A stretch of 64,000 nucleotides of DNA, taken from contig NZ_CP019706.1 in the NCBI RefSeq assembly GCF_002101395.1, positions 2,356,001 through 2,420,000 of the forward strand, given 5' to 3'. The position numbers and the translations under genes are program-made. The notes under the pieces were generated by a model. It ran no database searches. It was not told the DNA's origin and saw only the letters and a program-made list of their open reading frames with translations. The stretch is from Pantoea alhagi. Lineage in GTDB: Bacteria > Pseudomonadota > Gammaproteobacteria > Enterobacterales > Enterobacteriaceae. Positions 41,952-50,435 of the stretch are shown here, piece by piece. Position 1 is the stretch's first letter; every line of letters begins with the position of its first letter.

Positions 41952-42479
41952 GTGATCGACGATGATGGCTACCGCCCAAATGTTGGTATTGTAATCTGTA
42001 ACAGACAGGGACAGGTATTGTGGGCCCGGCGTTTCGGACAGCACTCCTGGCAGTTTCCTCAGGGTGGCATTAATCCTGGCGAAACGGCGGAACAGGCCAT
42101 GTACCGCGAACTCTTTGAAGAAGTCGGCTTGCACCGTAAAGATGTGCGCCTGCTCGCCTCTACCCGAAACTGGTTACGTTATAAGTTGCCGAAACGTTTG
42201 GTGCGTTGGGACACGAAGCCGGTATGTATCGGCCAGAAACAGAAGTGGTTTCTTCTGCAGTTGATGTGCAATGACGCAGATATCAACATGCAAACCAGCA
42301 GCACGCCAGAATTTGACGGCTGGCGCTGGGTCAGCTTTTGGTATCCGGTTCGTCAGGTTGTCTCCTTTAAACGCGACGTTTATCGCCGCGTGATGAAAGA
42401 GTTTGCCGCTGTGGTCATGCCATTGCAGGAGAGTGCAACGCAGCGCAATACGCCTGCTTATCGACGGAAAAGAGGTTAA
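41952..42479 (+). CDS. rppH: RNA pyrophosphohydrolase RppH
   Basis: 175 residues from a GTG start with GAGG 8 bases upstream; E. coli rppH also starts with GTG and its protein reads almost identically over the first 60 residues. It removes pyrophosphate from 5' ends of mRNA, triggering RNase E decay. The Nudix box is GGINPGETAEQAMYRELFEEVG-type at about 38-59 (G x5 E x7 REUxEExG). ptsP follows after 9 bases. Confidence 0.97.
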   Translation: MIDDDGYRPNVGIVICNRQGQVLWARRFGQHSWQFPQGGINPGETAEQAMYRELFEEVGLHRKDVRLLASTRNWLRYKLPKRLVRWDTKPVCIGQKQKWFLLQLMCNDADINMQTSSTPEFDGWRWVSFWYPVRQVVSFKRDVYRRVMKEFAAVVMPLQESATQRNTPAYRRKRG

Positions 42480-42488
42480 GCCACGCTG

Positions 42489-44738
42489 ATGATGCTGACT
42501 CAGTTGCGTGAGATTGTAGAGAAAGTGGCAGGCGCTCCGCGCCTCGAAGAAGCGCTTGAGATCCTGGTAAACGAAATCTGTTTCGCCATGGAAACTGAAG
42601 TCTGCTCCATTTATCTCGCCGATCACGATCGTCGTTGCTATTACCTGATGGCGACGCGCGGACTGAAAAAGCCGCGCGGTAAGATCGTCACGCTGGCTTT
42701 TGATCAGGGTATCGTCGGGCTGGTTGGACGGCTGGCGGAACCGATCAACCTGGCGGATGCGCAAAGCCACCCCAGCTTCAAATATATTCCTTCGGTTAAA
42801 GAGGAGCGCTTTCGCTCCTTCCTCGGCGTGCCGATCATTACCCGACGTCAGCTGCTGGGCGTACTGGTAGTGCAGCAGCGCGAGCATCGCCAGTTTGATG
42901 AAAGCGAAGAATCTTTCCTGGTCACGCTCGCTACACAACTTGCCACGCTGATCACCCAATCTCAGGTTAGCCAGCTGTTTGGTCATTTCCGCCAAAAACG
43001 CGTGCGTGCGCTGGCGGCAGCGCCTGGCGTGGCGGTTGCGCCTGGCTGGGTCGATACCACGCAGCCTTCGCTGGAGCATGTTTTCGCCGCTTCGACGCTG
43101 GATGTCGGGCGCGAGCGTGAACGTCTGTCGCAGGCGATGAGCGAGGCAAGCAACGAATTTCGTCGCTTCAGCAAACGCTTCAGCGCCAGCGTGCAGAAAG
43201 AGAGCGCGGCGATCTTCGATCTTTATTCCCACCTGTTAACCGATGCGCGGCTTAAGCAGGATCTGTTTGCCGAGATCGACAGCGGATCGGTGGCGGAATG
43301 GGCGGTAAAAAAGGTCATCGAGAAATTCGCCGCTCAGTTCGCCAGCCTGCAGGACACCTATCTGCGCGAGCGCGCGGGCGATCTGCGCGTGTTGGGCCAG
43401 CGCCTGCTGTTTCATCTTGATGATACGTTACAGGGCACCAATACCTGGCCGGAACGGTTTGTGCTGGTGGCGGATGAGCTAACGGCAACCACGCTGGCGG
43501 AGCTGCCGCAGGAGCGGCTGGCAGGCGTCGTGGTGCGTGACGGCGCGGCTAACTCCCATGCGGCAATCCTGGTGCGGGCGATGGGCATTCCGACAGTGAT
43601 GGGCGCGGATATTCTGCCTGAGCTGTTAAATAAGCGCCTGCTGATCGTTGACGGCTATCGCGGCGAATTGCTAATCGATCCAGAACCGGTACTGATCCAG
43701 GAATATCAACAGCTGGTCAGCGAAGAAAATGAGCTGAGCCGACTGGCGGAAGATGACGTTGAGCAGATCGCCAGGCTGAAAAGCGGCGAACGCATTCAGG
43801 TTATGCTGAATGCGGGCCTGAGCGCTGAGCATGAGCAGGCAATGGATAACTGGGTGGACGGCATAGGCCTGTACCGCACTGAAATCCCGTTTATGCTGCA
43901 AAACGGCTTCCCCTCTGAAGAGGAACAGGTGGCACAGTATCAGGGCATGCTGCAGCTGTTTCTGAATAAGCCGGTAACCCTGCGCACGCTGGATATCGGC
44001 GCGGACAAACAGCTGCCCTACATGCCCATCAGCGAAGAGAACCCCTGCCTGGGCTGGCGCGGCATACGCCTGACGCTCGATCAGCCAGAGATCTTCCTGG
44101 TGCAGGTGCGCGCGATGCTGCGCGCTAACGCCGCCAGTGGCAACCTCAGCATTCTGCTGCCGATGATCACCAGCATCGATGAGATTGACGAAGCGCGTCG
44201 TCTGATCGATCGCGCCGGCAAAGAAGTGGAAGAGATGCTGGGCTATGAGATCCCTGAGCCGCGCATTGGCATTATGATCGAAGTGCCCTCCATGCTGTTT
44301 ATGATCCCGCATCTGGCCAGACGCGTTGACTTTGTATCCGTCGGCACTAACGATCTGACGCAGTATCTGCTGGCGGTGGATCGCAACAATACCCGCGTAG
44401 CCAACCTGTATGATTCGCTGCATCCGGCAATGCTAAAAGCGCTGAAGTCGATTGCTGAATCTGCGCGCGAAGCGCAGATCGATCTCTGCCTGTGTGGTGA
44501 AATGGCGGGCGATCCCATGTGCGTGGCGCTGCTGATTGGTCTGGGCTATCACCATCTGAGCATGAACGGCAAAAACGTGCCGCGTGTGAAGTATCTGCTG
44601 CGCCACATCGACCATGAAGAGGCACAGGTGCTGGCTGAACGCAGCCTGCAGGCGCAAACGGCAACTGAAGTCCGTCATCAGGTCGCGGCCTTTATGGAGC
44701 GACGCGGTTTGGGCGGGCTAATTCGCGGCGGCCGCTAA
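42489..44738 (+). CDS. ptsP: Nitrogen PTS enzyme I (PtsP, EI-Ntr)
   Basis: 749 residues (748 if the second ATG at 42492 is used). The N-terminal GAF sensory domain (about 1-150) is followed by the EI phosphotransferase domains. The phosphorylated residue is His357 in GAANSHAAILV, and the PEP-binding signature lies in the C-terminal barrel (EVPSMLFMIPHLARRVDFVSVGTND region and CLCGEMAGDP). It phosphorylates NPr in the regulatory nitrogen PTS. The ribosome binding site is weak, and the short gap to rppH suggests cotranscription. Confidence 0.97.
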   Translation: MMLTQLREIVEKVAGAPRLEEALEILVNEICFAMETEVCSIYLADHDRRCYYLMATRGLKKPRGKIVTLAFDQGIVGLVGRLAEPINLADAQSHPSFKYIPSVKEERFRSFLGVPIITRRQLLGVLVVQQREHRQFDESEESFLVTLATQLATLITQSQVSQLFGHFRQKRVRALAAAPGVAVAPGWVDTTQPSLEHVFAASTLDVGRERERLSQAMSEASNEFRRFSKRFSASVQKESAAIFDLYSHLLTDARLKQDLFAEIDSGSVAEWAVKKVIEKFAAQFASLQDTYLRERAGDLRVLGQRLLFHLDDTLQGTNTWPERFVLVADELTATTLAELPQERLAGVVVRDGAANSHAAILVRAMGIPTVMGADILPELLNKRLLIVDGYRGELLIDPEPVLIQEYQQLVSEENELSRLAEDDVEQIARLKSGERIQVMLNAGLSAEHEQAMDNWVDGIGLYRTEIPFMLQNGFPSEEEQVAQYQGMLQLFLNKPVTLRTLDIGADKQLPYMPISEENPCLGWRGIRLTLDQPEIFLVQVRAMLRANAASGNLSILLPMITSIDEIDEARRLIDRAGKEVEEMLGYEIPEPRIGIMIEVPSMLFMIPHLARRVDFVSVGTNDLTQYLLAVDRNNTRVANLYDSLHPAMLKALKSIAESAREAQIDLCLCGEMAGDPMCVALLIGLGYHHLSMNGKNVPRVKYLLRHIDHEEAQVLAERSLQAQTATEVRHQVAAFMERRGLGGLIRGGR

Positions 44739-44900
44739 GGCATTTATCCACGTTTACATTTCGATGAACCCGGTATAAAACGGCTATGCTATCATGCCTG
44801 GCCGGTTTTTCCTGGCTGAGAGGCGCTGTGTATTACGCGGCGCGCAAGGAGTGAACTATCCATCGTCCAGCCTGTGGACGGATGACATTAATGGTGAAAG

Positions 44901-45776
44901 ATGAATAGCTATCTGGCTTTCCCTCAATTCGATCCGGTGATTTTTTCCATCGGGCCTGTCGCCCTGCACTGGTACGGCCTGATGTATCTGGTTGGGTTTA
45001 TTTTTGCGATGTGGCTGGCGGTACGACGGGCCAACAAGCCCGGCAGCGGCTGGAAAAAAGAGGAAGTGGAAAACCTGCTGTACGCGGGCTTCCTGGGGGT
45101 TTTCCTCGGTGGTCGTATCGGCTACGTGCTGTTCTATAACCTGCCGCTGTTTCTGGAGAATCCGCTTTATTTGTTCAAAGTCTGGGATGGCGGCATGTCG
45201 TTCCACGGTGGGCTGATTGGCGTTATCATGGTGATGATGTGGTTTGCGCATCGAACGAAACGTCATTTCTTTCAGGTCGCTGACTTTATTGCGCCGCTGA
45301 TCCCCTTTGGGCTGGGCGCTGGTCGTCTTGGTAACTTTATTAACGGTGAGCTTTGGGGCCGCGTCGCGCCGAACTTCTCCTGGGCGATGTTGTTCCCGGG
45401 TTCGCGCAGCGAAGATGTGGCGCTGGTTGCCACACACCCTGAATGGCAATCACTGCTGGCAACTTACGGCGTGCTGCCGCGCCATCCTTCACAGCTCTAT
45501 GAGCTGGTGCTGGAAGGCATCGTGCTGTTTGCCATCCTTAACCTGTTTATTCGCAAGCCGCGCCCGATGGGCAGCGTTTCCGGCTTGTTCCTGATTGGCT
45601 ACGGCGCGTTCCGCATTATCGTGGAGTTCTTCCGTCAGCCTGATGCTCAGCTGGGCCTGTTTAGCGGCATCAGCATGGGACAAATTTTGTCGATACCGAT
45701 GATTCTGGCCGGCATTATCATGATGATTTGGGCGTACCGTCGTCGCCCGCAGCTACAAACAGGTGAACAGAAATGA
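44901..45776 (+). CDS. lgt: Prolipoprotein diacylglyceryl transferase
   Basis: 291 residues, the E. coli length, with about seven transmembrane helices. It attaches diacylglycerol to the lipobox cysteine of prolipoproteins in the inner membrane. Family marks are GGRIGYVLFYN, the essential histidine in SFHGGLIG, and the Lgt signature GRLGNFINGELWG. Its product is needed by the lipoproteins encoded at 16435 and 39453. The stop overlaps the thyA start (ATGA). The 162-base gap upstream holds a possible promoter (TTTACA and TATAAA at 44755-44780) but no convincing gene. Confidence 0.97.
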   Translation: MNSYLAFPQFDPVIFSIGPVALHWYGLMYLVGFIFAMWLAVRRANKPGSGWKKEEVENLLYAGFLGVFLGGRIGYVLFYNLPLFLENPLYLFKVWDGGMSFHGGLIGVIMVMMWFAHRTKRHFFQVADFIAPLIPFGLGAGRLGNFINGELWGRVAPNFSWAMLFPGSRSEDVALVATHPEWQSLLATYGVLPRHPSQLYELVLEGIVLFAILNLFIRKPRPMGSVSGLFLIGYGAFRIIVEFFRQPDAQLGLFSGISMGQILSIPMILAGIIMMIWAYRRRPQLQTGEQK

Positions 45777-46567
45777 AGCAGTATCTGGCATTAATGGAGA
45801 AAGTGCTGAACGAGGGCACGCCGAAAAACGATCGCACCGGAACCGGCACGCTGTCAATTTTTGGCCACCAGATGCGTTTCAATCTGCAGGAAGGCTTTCC
45901 GCTGGTGACCACCAAACGCTGCCACCTGCGCTCAATTATTCATGAGCTGCTGTGGTTCCTGAACGGTGACACTAATATCGCCTATCTGAAGGAAAACAAC
46001 GTCTCGATCTGGGATGAGTGGGCCGATGAAAATGGCGATCTCGGACCGGTTTATGGCAAACAGTGGCGCAGTTGGGGCGCAGCTGATGGTCGTCAAATCG
46101 ACCAGCTGGCGAAGGTACTGGAGCAGCTGAAAAACGATCCCGACTCGCGTCGAATTATCGTTTCAGCCTGGAACGTTGGCGAACTGGATGAGATGGCGCT
46201 GGCACCATGCCATGCGTTCTTCCAGTTTTACGTGGCGGATGGCAAGCTCTCCTGCCAGCTTTACCAGCGCTCCTGCGATGTGTTCCTGGGGCTGCCGTTT
46301 AATATCGCCAGCTATGCGCTGCTGGTGCATATGATGGCGCAGCAGTGTGATCTGGAGCCGGGAGATTTTGTCTGGACCGGCGGCGATACGCACCTTTACA
46401 GCAACCATCTGGAACAGGCGCGGTTGCAGCTGACCCGCGAACCGCGTCCGCAGCCGAAGCTGGTCATCAAACGCAAGCCCGCCTCGCTGTTCGATTACCG
46501 CTTCGAAGATTTTGAAATCGAAGGCTACGATCCGCATCCCGCCATTAAAGCGCCGGTGGCGATATAA
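45773..46567 (+). CDS. thyA: Thymidylate synthase
   Basis: 264 residues, the E. coli length. It converts dUMP and methylene-THF to dTMP and DHF. The catalytic cysteine is Cys146 in LAPCHAFFQFYV, followed by QRSCDVFLGLPFNIASYA and the HLYSNH block. It starts inside the lgt stop codon. Its last 23 bases overlap the end of the convergent ddpF. Confidence 0.98.
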   Translation: MKQYLALMEKVLNEGTPKNDRTGTGTLSIFGHQMRFNLQEGFPLVTTKRCHLRSIIHELLWFLNGDTNIAYLKENNVSIWDEWADENGDLGPVYGKQWRSWGAADGRQIDQLAKVLEQLKNDPDSRRIIVSAWNVGELDEMALAPCHAFFQFYVADGKLSCQLYQRSCDVFLGLPFNIASYALLVHMMAQQCDLEPGDFVWTGGDTHLYSNHLEQARLQLTREPRPQPKLVIKRKPASLFDYRFEDFEIEGYDPHPAIKAPVAI

Positions 46568-47507
46568 CCCCGGCACGCCAGCAGCGCACACCCGCGCCGC
46601 TGGCGTCTGTTCTGAGCGGCTGAGGCTGGCGACAGCTTTCCGCTGCCAGCGGACAGCGATCGCGAAAAAAGCAGCCCTGCGGCAGCTGTCGATTCCCCGG
46701 CAGCTCGCCCTTCTTATCCGTTATTTCTCCTTCCAGCGAACGATCGATGCGCGGCACTGAATCCAGCAGCAGACGCGTATAAGGGTGACGCGGCTGCGTT
46801 AACACCTGCTCCGTCGTGCCTAACTCCACGATCTGTCCCAGATACATCACCGCTACCCGATCGCTCATATGACGTACCACCGAGACGTTATGCGAAATCA
46901 GCACATAGGTCAGCTCACGTTCACGCTGTAGCTTAACCAACAGGTTAAGAATTTGGGCCTGTACGGAAATATCCAGCGCAGAGGTCGGTTCATCCAGCAC
47001 GATGATATCGGGCTGTGCCGATAGCGCGCGGGCAATGGCAATACGCTGACGCTGCCCGCCGGAAAAGGCGTGCGGCAGACGGTCAAGGTACTCGGGACGA
47101 ATGCCGGTCAGCAGCGCCAGCGACTGCGCCAGTTCACGGCGCTGCGCCTCGCTATTATGTCGCTGGATCCAGACCGGCTCGGTAATAATGCGCCATACCG
47201 GCAAACGTGGGTCAAGCGAAGAGAGTGGATCCTGAAACACCATTTGCATGCCGCTGCCCGGAGGTGAGTCAGTATTGCGCGTGCGATGGCATATTCCGCT
47301 GGCCGGTTTGATCATGTTCATTAGCAACTGCGCCAGCGTACTTTTACCGCAGCCTGATTCGCCAACGATGCCCAATGTTTCACCACGAGAAATCTGTAAA
47401 TCCAGACCGTTTAGCGCATGCACACGCTCGGTAACTTTACCGCGCCAGTTAGTGCGCGCCGGGAAATTAACGTAAACGTTCTCCAGCGCCAGCAATATTT
47501 CAGACAT
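46545..47507 (-). CDS. ddpF: Dipeptide ABC transporter ATP-binding subunit DdpF
   Basis: 320 residues from the ATG at 47507 (GGAG 8 bases upstream), overlapping ddpD by 8 bases. Walker A is GESGCGKST, the signature SGGQRQR, Walker B IIVLDEPTSALD; the C-terminal oligopeptide-ATPase cysteine cluster follows the CFFRDRCP segment. It is about 12 residues longer than the E. coli protein I recall (308): the stop lies within the antisense of thyA, so the C-terminal residues are encoded opposite thyA. Confidence 0.88.
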   Translation of the reverse strand: MSEILLALENVYVNFPARTNWRGKVTERVHALNGLDLQISRGETLGIVGESGCGKSTLAQLLMNMIKPASGICHRTRNTDSPPGSGMQMVFQDPLSSLDPRLPVWRIITEPVWIQRHNSEAQRRELAQSLALLTGIRPEYLDRLPHAFSGGQRQRIAIARALSAQPDIIVLDEPTSALDISVQAQILNLLVKLQRERELTYVLISHNVSVVRHMSDRVAVMYLGQIVELGTTEQVLTQPRHPYTRLLLDSVPRIDRSLEGEITDKKGELPGNRQLPQGCFFRDRCPLAAESCRQPQPLRTDASGAGVRCWRAGVISPPAL

Positions 47508-48486
47508 GTCGTTGCTCCAGTTGCGGATGCCAGCAGGCGGCCAGCCGGGCATCAGGGCCGCACGGGCTCAGGGAAGGAGATTGCCGACAGCGGTCATCGG
47601 CGGCGAAGCAGCGTTCGCGAAAGGCGCAGCCAACAGGCAGCTGCGTCAGATTGGGCACCGTACCGGGAATCGCGGGCAGCTCGGCACGGGGGGCGCAGGC
47701 CTCTGGCGCACAGCGTAGCAGTCCAACGGAGTAAGGATGTGTCGGCTGGGCAATGACCTGCTGTGTGACGCCACTTTCGATCACCGTTCCGGCGTACATT
47801 ACATACAGGCGATCGCACAGCTGTGAAACCACCGCCATATCGTGGCTGATAAACAGCACGGCAGTACCGCTGGCGCGCGCTTTTTGTTTCAGCAGGCGCA
47901 GCACCTGACGCTGCACGGTAACATCCAGTGCCGTAGTGGGCTCGTCAGCAATAATCAGCTCCGGTTCGCAAGAGAAGGCCAGCGCAATCATTACCCGCTG
48001 GCGCATACCACCAGACAGTTCAAAGGGATAACGTTGCATCACCTGCGACGCATCGGCAATCTGCATCTCCGTCAGCAGCGCAATCGCCTTTTGCTGTGCC
48101 TCGTGCGCAGAGAGAGGCTGATGCTGGCGAATCACCTCGGTCATCAACTGGCCGATACGGCGAGTGGGATTCAGGGCCGTCATCGGCTCCTGAAAAATCA
48201 TCGCCACCTTTGCGCCGCGCAGCTGTCGCATCTGCTTTTCGCTGGCGTTAAGCACGTCCTGACCCAACAGCTGCACGCGGCCACCGTTGATACGATAGCT
48301 GCCATTAGGCAGCAAACGCATCGCCAGCATCGCCGTCACCGATTTGCCAGAGCCGGATTCACCCACCACGCCGACGATTTCGCCTCGATGGACCGCTATT
48401 GATACACGGTTAAGGGCATGGATTTCGCCCTGGAAAACAGGAAAGCTGAGCTGTAAATCCTCAATGGCAAGCAGGGGCTCATTCAT
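47500..48486 (-). CDS. ddpD: Dipeptide ABC transporter ATP-binding subunit DdpD
   Basis: 328 residues, the E. coli DdpD length. Walker A is GESGSGKSV, the signature LSGGMRQR, Walker B LIIADEPTTALD; the C-terminal oligo_HPY region carries the CAFRERCF cysteines that bind an Fe-S cluster in some relatives. It forms the heterodimeric motor with DdpF. The start ATG shares one base with the ddpC stop (TAATG). Confidence 0.9.
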   Translation of the reverse strand: MNEPLLAIEDLQLSFPVFQGEIHALNRVSIAVHRGEIVGVVGESGSGKSVTAMLAMRLLPNGSYRINGGRVQLLGQDVLNASEKQMRQLRGAKVAMIFQEPMTALNPTRRIGQLMTEVIRQHQPLSAHEAQQKAIALLTEMQIADASQVMQRYPFELSGGMRQRVMIALAFSCEPELIIADEPTTALDVTVQRQVLRLLKQKARASGTAVLFISHDMAVVSQLCDRLYVMYAGTVIESGVTQQVIAQPTHPYSVGLLRCAPEACAPRAELPAIPGTVPNLTQLPVGCAFRERCFAADDRCRQSPSLSPCGPDARLAACWHPQLEQRHV

Positions 48487-49376
48487 TAATGGCGTCCTCC
48501 GGTTTTAGGATCGAGCAGGTCGCGAAGCCCGTCGCCGAACAGGTTAAAGCCAACAGCGGTGAGCATGATGGCTAAACCGGGAAACGTGCAGTACCACCAT
48601 TGATCCAGAACGTAGTTGCGTCCATTGGCGACCATTGCGCCCCATTCGGCAGTAGGCTGCTGTGCCCCAAGACCGATAAAACCCAGAGTGGCAGCCATCA
48701 AAATGGCGGTGCCGATATCCAGCGAAGCCTGCACCACCAGCGGCGGCAGAGTGTTACGTAGCACGTGCCAGCCGATCAGATGCCAGCGCGATGCGCCAAA
48801 AGTGCGTGCCGCCTGTACATAAGCAAACTGGCGCACCACCAGCGTCTGCCCACGCGCCAGTCGCACATAAAAAGGAATACGCACAATGGCGATGGCCAGC
48901 ATGGCGTTGAAAAGGCTTGGCCCAAGGGCTGCCGCCAGTGCCATGGTCAGCACCAGCGACGGGATCGACAGCATAATATCCATCACCCGCATAATCAGCG
49001 CGTCAGCCCAGCCACCCAGTACGCCAGAGAAACAGCCAAGCAGGGAGCCGATGCCGCCCGACACCACCACGACCGCCAGTCCGGCAACAATCGACTGCTG
49101 GCTGCCGATTAGCACCCGGCTGAAAAGATCCCGACCCACTTCATCGGTGCCAAACCAGTGTGCGGCGGAGGGGGGCTGTAGACGCGCCGACAAATCAACG
49201 GCATTGGGATCGAACGGCGTCAGCCACGGGGAAAACAGCATCAGCAGCAGCATCAGCAGCATGATAGCGCCGCCGGTCAACGTTAGCGGACTCTGCCTGA
49301 GCAGCCAAAACGCCTTGCTGACGCGCCGCCTGCCGGGCGCTTTTACCGGGGTCAGTCGGGCCTCACTTATTGTCAT
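48486..49376 (-). CDS. ddpC: Dipeptide ABC transporter permease DdpC
   Basis: 296 residues from the ATG at 49376, which overlaps the ddpB stop by 4 bases; longer starts would run into ddpB. Six hydrophobic segments after an N-terminal cytoplasmic stretch. The coupling EAA loop is visible as VQAARTFGASRWHLIGWHVLRN. It belongs to the DppC/OppC permease family. Confidence 0.9.
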   Translation of the reverse strand: MTISEARLTPVKAPGRRRVSKAFWLLRQSPLTLTGGAIMLLMLLLMLFSPWLTPFDPNAVDLSARLQPPSAAHWFGTDEVGRDLFSRVLIGSQQSIVAGLAVVVVSGGIGSLLGCFSGVLGGWADALIMRVMDIMLSIPSLVLTMALAAALGPSLFNAMLAIAIVRIPFYVRLARGQTLVVRQFAYVQAARTFGASRWHLIGWHVLRNTLPPLVVQASLDIGTAILMAATLGFIGLGAQQPTAEWGAMVANGRNYVLDQWWYCTFPGLAIMLTAVGFNLFGDGLRDLLDPKTGGRH

Positions 49377-50395
49377 GTATTGCCTCCACGACCAATACGC
49401 GGATCGATCCATAAATAGAGCAGATCTACCATCAGGTTAACCAGCACATAAGCAAACGACACCACCACCGCAAATCCCATCACCGCCGGGAAATCGAGCG
49501 ACTGAATCGAAGCCACAACGTAAGCTCCCATGCCGGGCCAGGAGAAAACGGTTTCTGTTAGCACCGCGCCGTACAGAAGATCACCCAGCGCCAGACCTAA
49601 CACAGTTATTGAAGGGATAAGGGCGTTAGGCAGCGCATGTGTCATCACAATGCGCCAGCCTGGCAACCCGCTGGCGCGAGCGGTACGAATATAATCTTCA
49701 CTGAGCTGCTCCAGCATGGCTGAGCGGATCTGGCGCGCCACGATGCCGAGATGCACAAAGGCCAGCGTCAGCGCAGGCAGGATCAGGTGCTGTAGACTGT
49801 TAAAAAAAGCTTCGCTGTCACCGGCGAGTAACGAATCGATCAGATACAAACCGGTGACGTGCGCGGGCGGATCGAGCCAGTCATCCAGCCGACCGCCGCC
49901 GGGCAGCAGATTAAGATGTCCGTAAAACAGCACAATAACCCCCAGCCCTAACCAGAAAGCGGGCGTGGAAATGCCGGTAATGGCCAACAGGCGTACCAGA
50001 TGATCAAGCCAGCGGTTGCGGAACACCGCCGACAACACCCCAAGCGGCACGCCGATCAGCAGCGCCAGCAGCAATGCACACAGCGCCAGCTCCAGCGTGG
50101 CCGGGAAGAACAGACGAATGTCCGCCAGCACCGGCCTGCCGGTACGAATCGAGGTGCCAAGATCGCCATGCAGGAGATCGCTGACATAATGGATAAACTG
50201 CTGCCACAGCGGCAGATCCAGTCCCAGCTGGTGACGAATATGCTGCACCATCTCATCGCTGGCGCGATCGCCCGCCAGCAGGCGCGCAGGATCGCCGGGG
50301 ATCAAGTGAGAAATAATAAAGGTAATAACGCACACGCCGATCATTACCAGCAGCAGCCCCCAACAGCGCTGCCGCAGAATGCTCCACAGAGTCAT
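49373..50395 (-). CDS. ddpB: Dipeptide ABC transporter permease DdpB
   Basis: 340 residues, the E. coli DdpB length. DppB/OppB family: the N-terminal transmembrane helix is followed by HLIPGDPARLL, a periplasmic part, then five more helices with the EAA loop IRTARASGLPGWRIVMTHALPN. It forms the channel with DdpC. It starts 40 bases after the binding-protein gene. Confidence 0.9.
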   Translation of the reverse strand: MTLWSILRQRCWGLLLVMIGVCVITFIISHLIPGDPARLLAGDRASDEMVQHIRHQLGLDLPLWQQFIHYVSDLLHGDLGTSIRTGRPVLADIRLFFPATLELALCALLLALLIGVPLGVLSAVFRNRWLDHLVRLLAITGISTPAFWLGLGVIVLFYGHLNLLPGGGRLDDWLDPPAHVTGLYLIDSLLAGDSEAFFNSLQHLILPALTLAFVHLGIVARQIRSAMLEQLSEDYIRTARASGLPGWRIVMTHALPNALIPSITVLGLALGDLLYGAVLTETVFSWPGMGAYVVASIQSLDFPAVMGFAVVVSFAYVLVNLMVDLLYLWIDPRIGRGGNT

Positions 50396-50435
50396 AGTTC
50401 CGGCCTTATTATCAGGCGACGCACAAACTGCGCCG

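Noticed and set aside
44755..44763. Possible further DnaA box near lgt (TTATCCACG at about 44746)
   Set aside because: The last base differs from the TTATNCACA consensus and it is isolated; one such near-match is expected by chance.
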